Of a stretch of DNA of 64,000 nucleotides, positions 61,273-64,000 are shown piece by piece. The first letter of the stretch is position 1; each line of letters starts with the position of its first letter. The position numbers and the translations under genes are program-made. Below the pieces are notes generated by a model. It searched no databases, had not been told where the DNA came from, and was given only the letters and a program-made list of their open reading frames with translations. Source of the DNA: an uncultured Lachnospiraceae bacterium (lineage in GTDB: Bacteria; Bacillota; Clostridia; Lachnospirales; Lachnospiraceae); NCBI GenBank assembly GCA_947631955.1, contig CANRNJ010000011.1:44091-108090 (forward strand). The letters run 5' to 3'.

Positions 61273-62736
61273 ATGAAATATTCTTTAAAAAGACATTTTG
61301 CCATTATCCTTATATCGCTTGTGGCGGGCCCGATCCTTGTGTGTCTGCTGCTGAACAGCACGCTGTTGGAGAGGTACTATACCGACAGCAGGATCAATGC
61401 GCTCATACGGGCCTATGACAGCATCAATGAAGCGGCCAATACGGGTGACATCACGTCCGACAGTTTCGATATCGAACTGCAGAAAATATGCGGAAAATAT
61501 AACATCAACGTACTGGTTGCGGACAGCGATTCCGAAACCGTCAAGACGTCTATGAGCGATCCGGGTTATGTGATCAAACATCTGCTCAACAATATCTTTG
61601 TGGGCGTCGAGCCGGACGATGTCATTCGGGAAACGGACAGCTATAAAATGCAGATCGTTACGGATGGGCGCACGCAGACGGAATATATCGAGATGTGGGG
61701 TGTCTTGGACACCGGTTATATTTTTATGATCCGCAGCGCACTGGAAGGGATCCGGGAAAGCGCTTCGCTGTCCAACCGCTTTTTGACTTATGCGGGCGCC
61801 GCGGCGGTCATAGCGAGCGGGCTGATCGCGCTGTGGCTTTCCAACCGCATCACGAAGCCCATTCTGGAACTGGCGGATATTTCCGAGCGGATGAAGCATC
61901 TGGATTTTAATGCCAAATATGAGGGCAGCGATAAAAATGAGATCGCCATCTTGGGAAGGAATATCAACGAATTGTCGGAAACGTTAGAAGCGACGATCTC
62001 CGAGCTGAAGACTGCCAACAATGAACTGCTCAGGGACATTGAAAAGAAAGAACAGATCGACGAGATGCGCAAGGAGTTCCTCTCCAATGTTTCCCATGAG
62101 CTGAAAACGCCGATCGCTCTGATTCAGGGATATGCGGAAGGGCTGAAAGAGGGCGTCAATGACGACGTGGAGAGCAGAGAATTTTACTGTGACGTTATCA
62201 TAGACGAAGCCTCCAAAATGAATTCCATGGTCAAAAAACTTCTCACCCTGAATCAACTGGAGTTTGGCAATGAAGTCGTGAACATGGAGCGCTTTGATAT
62301 CGCCGCGCTCGTGAAAAATTATATCGCCTCGGCGCAGATCCTTATCCGGCAGAAAGGGATCACGGTGCGGATGGAAGATTACGGCCCGATCTATGTGTGG
62401 GGCGACGAGTTCAGGGTGGAAGAAGTCTTCATGAACTATTTTACGAATGGCATAAATTACGCGCTGGGCGAGAAGATCATAGACGTCAGGATACGTCTGG
62501 AAGGCCAGCGTATAAGGGTATCCGTATATAATACCGGAAATCCCATTCCGCAGGACTGCATCGAGCATATCTGGGAAAAGTTTTATAAGGTAGATAAAGC
62601 GCGTACGCGGGAATACGGCGGCAGCGGGATCGGACTGTCGATCGTCAAAGCGATCATGGAGTCGATGAATCAGCAATACGGCGTAGTGAACTATGACGAT
62701 GGGGTCGAATTCTGGTTTACACTGGACACCGCCTGA
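61273..62736 (+). CDS. Sensor histidine kinase
   Basis: 487 residues. Two transmembrane helices (FAIILISLVAGPILVCLLLN and YAGAAAVIASGLIALWLSNR) flank an extracellular sensor of about 130 residues. A HAMP segment (ITKPILELADISERMKHLDF) is followed by the H-box FLSNVSHELKTPIALIQGYA and the ATPase motifs (FMNYFTNGINYAL, EKFYKVDKARTREYGGSGIG). It stands 8 bp behind the transporter gene and is the natural partner of the regulator at 55702, although the two are separated by the pump genes. Confidence 0.95.
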   Translation: MKYSLKRHFAIILISLVAGPILVCLLLNSTLLERYYTDSRINALIRAYDSINEAANTGDITSDSFDIELQKICGKYNINVLVADSDSETVKTSMSDPGYVIKHLLNNIFVGVEPDDVIRETDSYKMQIVTDGRTQTEYIEMWGVLDTGYIFMIRSALEGIRESASLSNRFLTYAGAAAVIASGLIALWLSNRITKPILELADISERMKHLDFNAKYEGSDKNEIAILGRNINELSETLEATISELKTANNELLRDIEKKEQIDEMRKEFLSNVSHELKTPIALIQGYAEGLKEGVNDDVESREFYCDVIIDEASKMNSMVKKLLTLNQLEFGNEVVNMERFDIAALVKNYIASAQILIRQKGITVRMEDYGPIYVWGDEFRVEEVFMNYFTNGINYALGEKIIDVRIRLEGQRIRVSVYNTGNPIPQDCIEHIWEKFYKVDKARTREYGGSGIGLSIVKAIMESMNQQYGVVNYDDGVEFWFTLDTA

Positions 62737-62780
62737 ATATTACGGTATAATAAGCGCAGACTCAGCAGTTATGCACAAGA

Positions 62781-62840
62781 GTAAATCGCTTCGCAATTAA
62801 CTCTAGAGAATTGCTTTGCAATTCTCCCGAAATGATTTAC
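62781..62840. repeat. Nested palindromic intergenic element
   Basis: An outer stem pairs 62781-62793 with 62828-62840 (11 of 13 pairs), enclosing a perfect 9-bp hairpin GAGAATTGC-TTT-GCAATTCTC at 62806-62826. There is no T-tract, so it is more likely an RNA-processing or mobile REP-like structure than a terminator. Confidence 0.6.
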
Positions 62841-62895
62841 GGTGTTGGCATCTGAGAATATTCAAATATTTTGTTATGGCAGCGGGGGATCTGAT

Positions 62896-63636
62896 GTGAG
62901 AAGAGCAGGTATATTTCTGTGCGGTATCCTGACGGCGGCGATGGTGACCGGATGCGGGGCGGCAATGCCGGACCTGACACAGGAAGAAAGGGATCTGATT
63001 TCAGAGTATGCGGTGGGCGTACTGTTGAAATACGACAAAAATTACAACAATCGGCTGGTCGATACGCAAGAGTATGATACGGCTCAGGAAGAAACGGATC
63101 AGGACGTTTCCGCGGAAACCGAAGAAGCGCCGGAGGCAGATCAGGCCGGTCAGGAGGCTTCGGCCAATGACACGGAAGTGATCGATGTGAGCGAGGACGA
63201 AACGGCGGAGATGCCTTCTACGATCGAAGAGTATTATGCCATTCCGAATGTTGCGTTCCAGTACAGCGGATACGAATTGACGCAGAGTTATCCGGAAACG
63301 GCAGAGGGCGAGGAACTTTATTTCGCCATGGACGCCACGGAAGGCACGCAGCTTCTCGTGCTGCGGTTTACTGCGGCCAACGTATCGTCCGAAGACATAA
63401 CGCTGAACATGCCGGAATACGGGGCGCGGTTTCGCATTTCGGTCAATGGCGGAGAATCCAAAAGCGCCCTGTCTACGATGCTGTTAAACGATATGCAGAT
63501 GTACGATGATGTGATACCCGCGGGTTCCGCAGTCGAACTGGTCAGCATCATCGAGGTCCCGCAGACGGAAACGGTCGATACGATCGATTTGATCCTGCAT
63601 GGAAAAGATGCGAACTGCACGATAAAGCTGCAGTAA
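62896..63636 (+). CDS. Lipoprotein with acidic linker and DUF4352-like beta domain
   Basis: 246 residues. The signal (AGIFLCGILTAAMVTGC) carries a lipobox Cys about residue 21. A short helical segment (LTQEERDLISEYAVGVLLKY) is followed by an acidic Gln/Glu linker and a C-terminal beta-sandwich (LYFAMDATEGTQLLVLRFTA, RISVNGGESKSALSTMLLN) reminiscent of DUF4352-type domains. GTG 62896 is preferred since GGGGGAT stands before it; the frame opens earlier at 62842 but runs through the palindromic element. The role is unknown. Confidence 0.75.
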   Translation: MRRAGIFLCGILTAAMVTGCGAAMPDLTQEERDLISEYAVGVLLKYDKNYNNRLVDTQEYDTAQEETDQDVSAETEEAPEADQAGQEASANDTEVIDVSEDETAEMPSTIEEYYAIPNVAFQYSGYELTQSYPETAEGEELYFAMDATEGTQLLVLRFTAANVSSEDITLNMPEYGARFRISVNGGESKSALSTMLLNDMQMYDDVIPAGSAVELVSIIEVPQTETVDTIDLILHGKDANCTIKLQ

Positions 63637-63696
63637 CGGAGGACAGTCAAACTGGTCCGCAGAATGGAGAAGACAGGAAGACAGGATAAAAGGATT

Positions 63697-63727
63697 CAGG
63701 CAGATTTCACAGATCTGCCTGTTTTTT
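63697..63727 (+). terminator. Terminator of the 62896 lipoprotein gene
   Basis: A perfect 9-bp stem CAGGCAGAT/ATCTGCCTG followed by TTTTTTG. Confidence 0.88.
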
Positions 63728-63834
63728 GCTTTTTGCGGCGGTCTGGTTGGAGCAGGTATTTACGACAGAGGATCAAGATAAAAAATATCAAATTGTCAAA
63801 ATAAAAAAATGGTGAAAAAATATCAAATTAGCTG

Positions 63835-63863
63835 TTGACATTCATATTTTGTAATGATATACT
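63835..63863 (+). promoter_or_regulatory. Strong extended -10 promoter near the window end
   Basis: TTGACA (63835-63840), 17 bp, TGA-TATACT (63855-63863). The sequence upstream (63779-63832) is very AT-rich with the repeat TATCAAATT and could act as an UP element or operator. The transcript from here to base 64000 has no start codon with a ribosome site; the gene lies outside the window. Confidence 0.8.
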
Positions 63864-64000
63864 CAGATACGTTGCTGAGTAAACAACGAGATAAATCAGC
63901 AGCAGATCGTATGTCAGATACATACACAGCACCTTGACAGACAAACAGTAATGCAGCCCTGAAAATTCAAGAGAAATTTCAGAGAACGGAAAAGAAACAG

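Overview
The window looks like the chromosome of a Gram-positive anaerobe of the class Clostridia, most likely a Lachnospiraceae member. This rests on the conserved block secG-rnr-smpB-ssrA, a bifunctional RelA/SpoT, sigma-A type promoters (TTGACA-17-TATAAT-like), AGGAGG ribosome sites, several lipobox lipoproteins, a BspA-type leucine-rich-repeat lipoprotein and a sigma factor fused to WG repeats. The species cannot be named from the sequence alone.

Layout. 1-17.2 kb is mostly core: the 3' end of groEL, a membrane-tethered sigma/WG-repeat gene, an LRR lipoprotein, relA/spoT with an MBL-fold hydrolase, a TraX-like membrane protein, a vWA/MoxR/LRR operon, then secG, rnr, smpB and the tmRNA gene. 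From just behind ssrA to about 54.7 kb lies a long accessory region. It opens with a remnant winged-helix gene and a free-standing candidate small RNA. Next comes a GC-rich three-gene operon of a ClpP-like peptidase, a VirD4/TraG-type ATPase without its usual membrane anchor, and an unknown protein. A complete BREX operon follows (regulator, brxA, brxB, brxC, pglX, pglZ, brxL), with a PtuA/PtuB-like ATPase-HNH pair and a DUF2806 gene inserted between pglX and pglZ.

An IS1634-family element sits behind the BREX operon, flanked by 88-bp direct repeats. After it comes a tandemly duplicated segment carrying two Rpn/PD-(D/E)XK nuclease genes, an XRE regulator and much structured non-coding DNA. 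The accessory part ends with secreted and zinc-ribbon proteins, an XRE-ImmA pair, a CAP-domain protein, an unclassified reverse transcriptase, an HTH-membrane protein, a mosaic pseudogene, and a lipoprotein gene whose promoter spacer contains nine consecutive G.

From 54.9 kb the sequence looks ordinary again: a response regulator, an RND efflux pair (adaptor plus transporter) and a histidine kinase in one operon, then a lipoprotein and a strong promoter leaving the window.

The accessory region combines at least two recognisable phage-defence systems (BREX and a Septu-like pair), a possible third (the reverse transcriptase), repeated nuclease genes and several short structured repeats. The least explained units are the ClpP/VirD4-like operon, two covarying hairpins at 42.8-42.9 kb, and a palindromic element that supplies the ribosome-binding site of both smpB and an xre gene.
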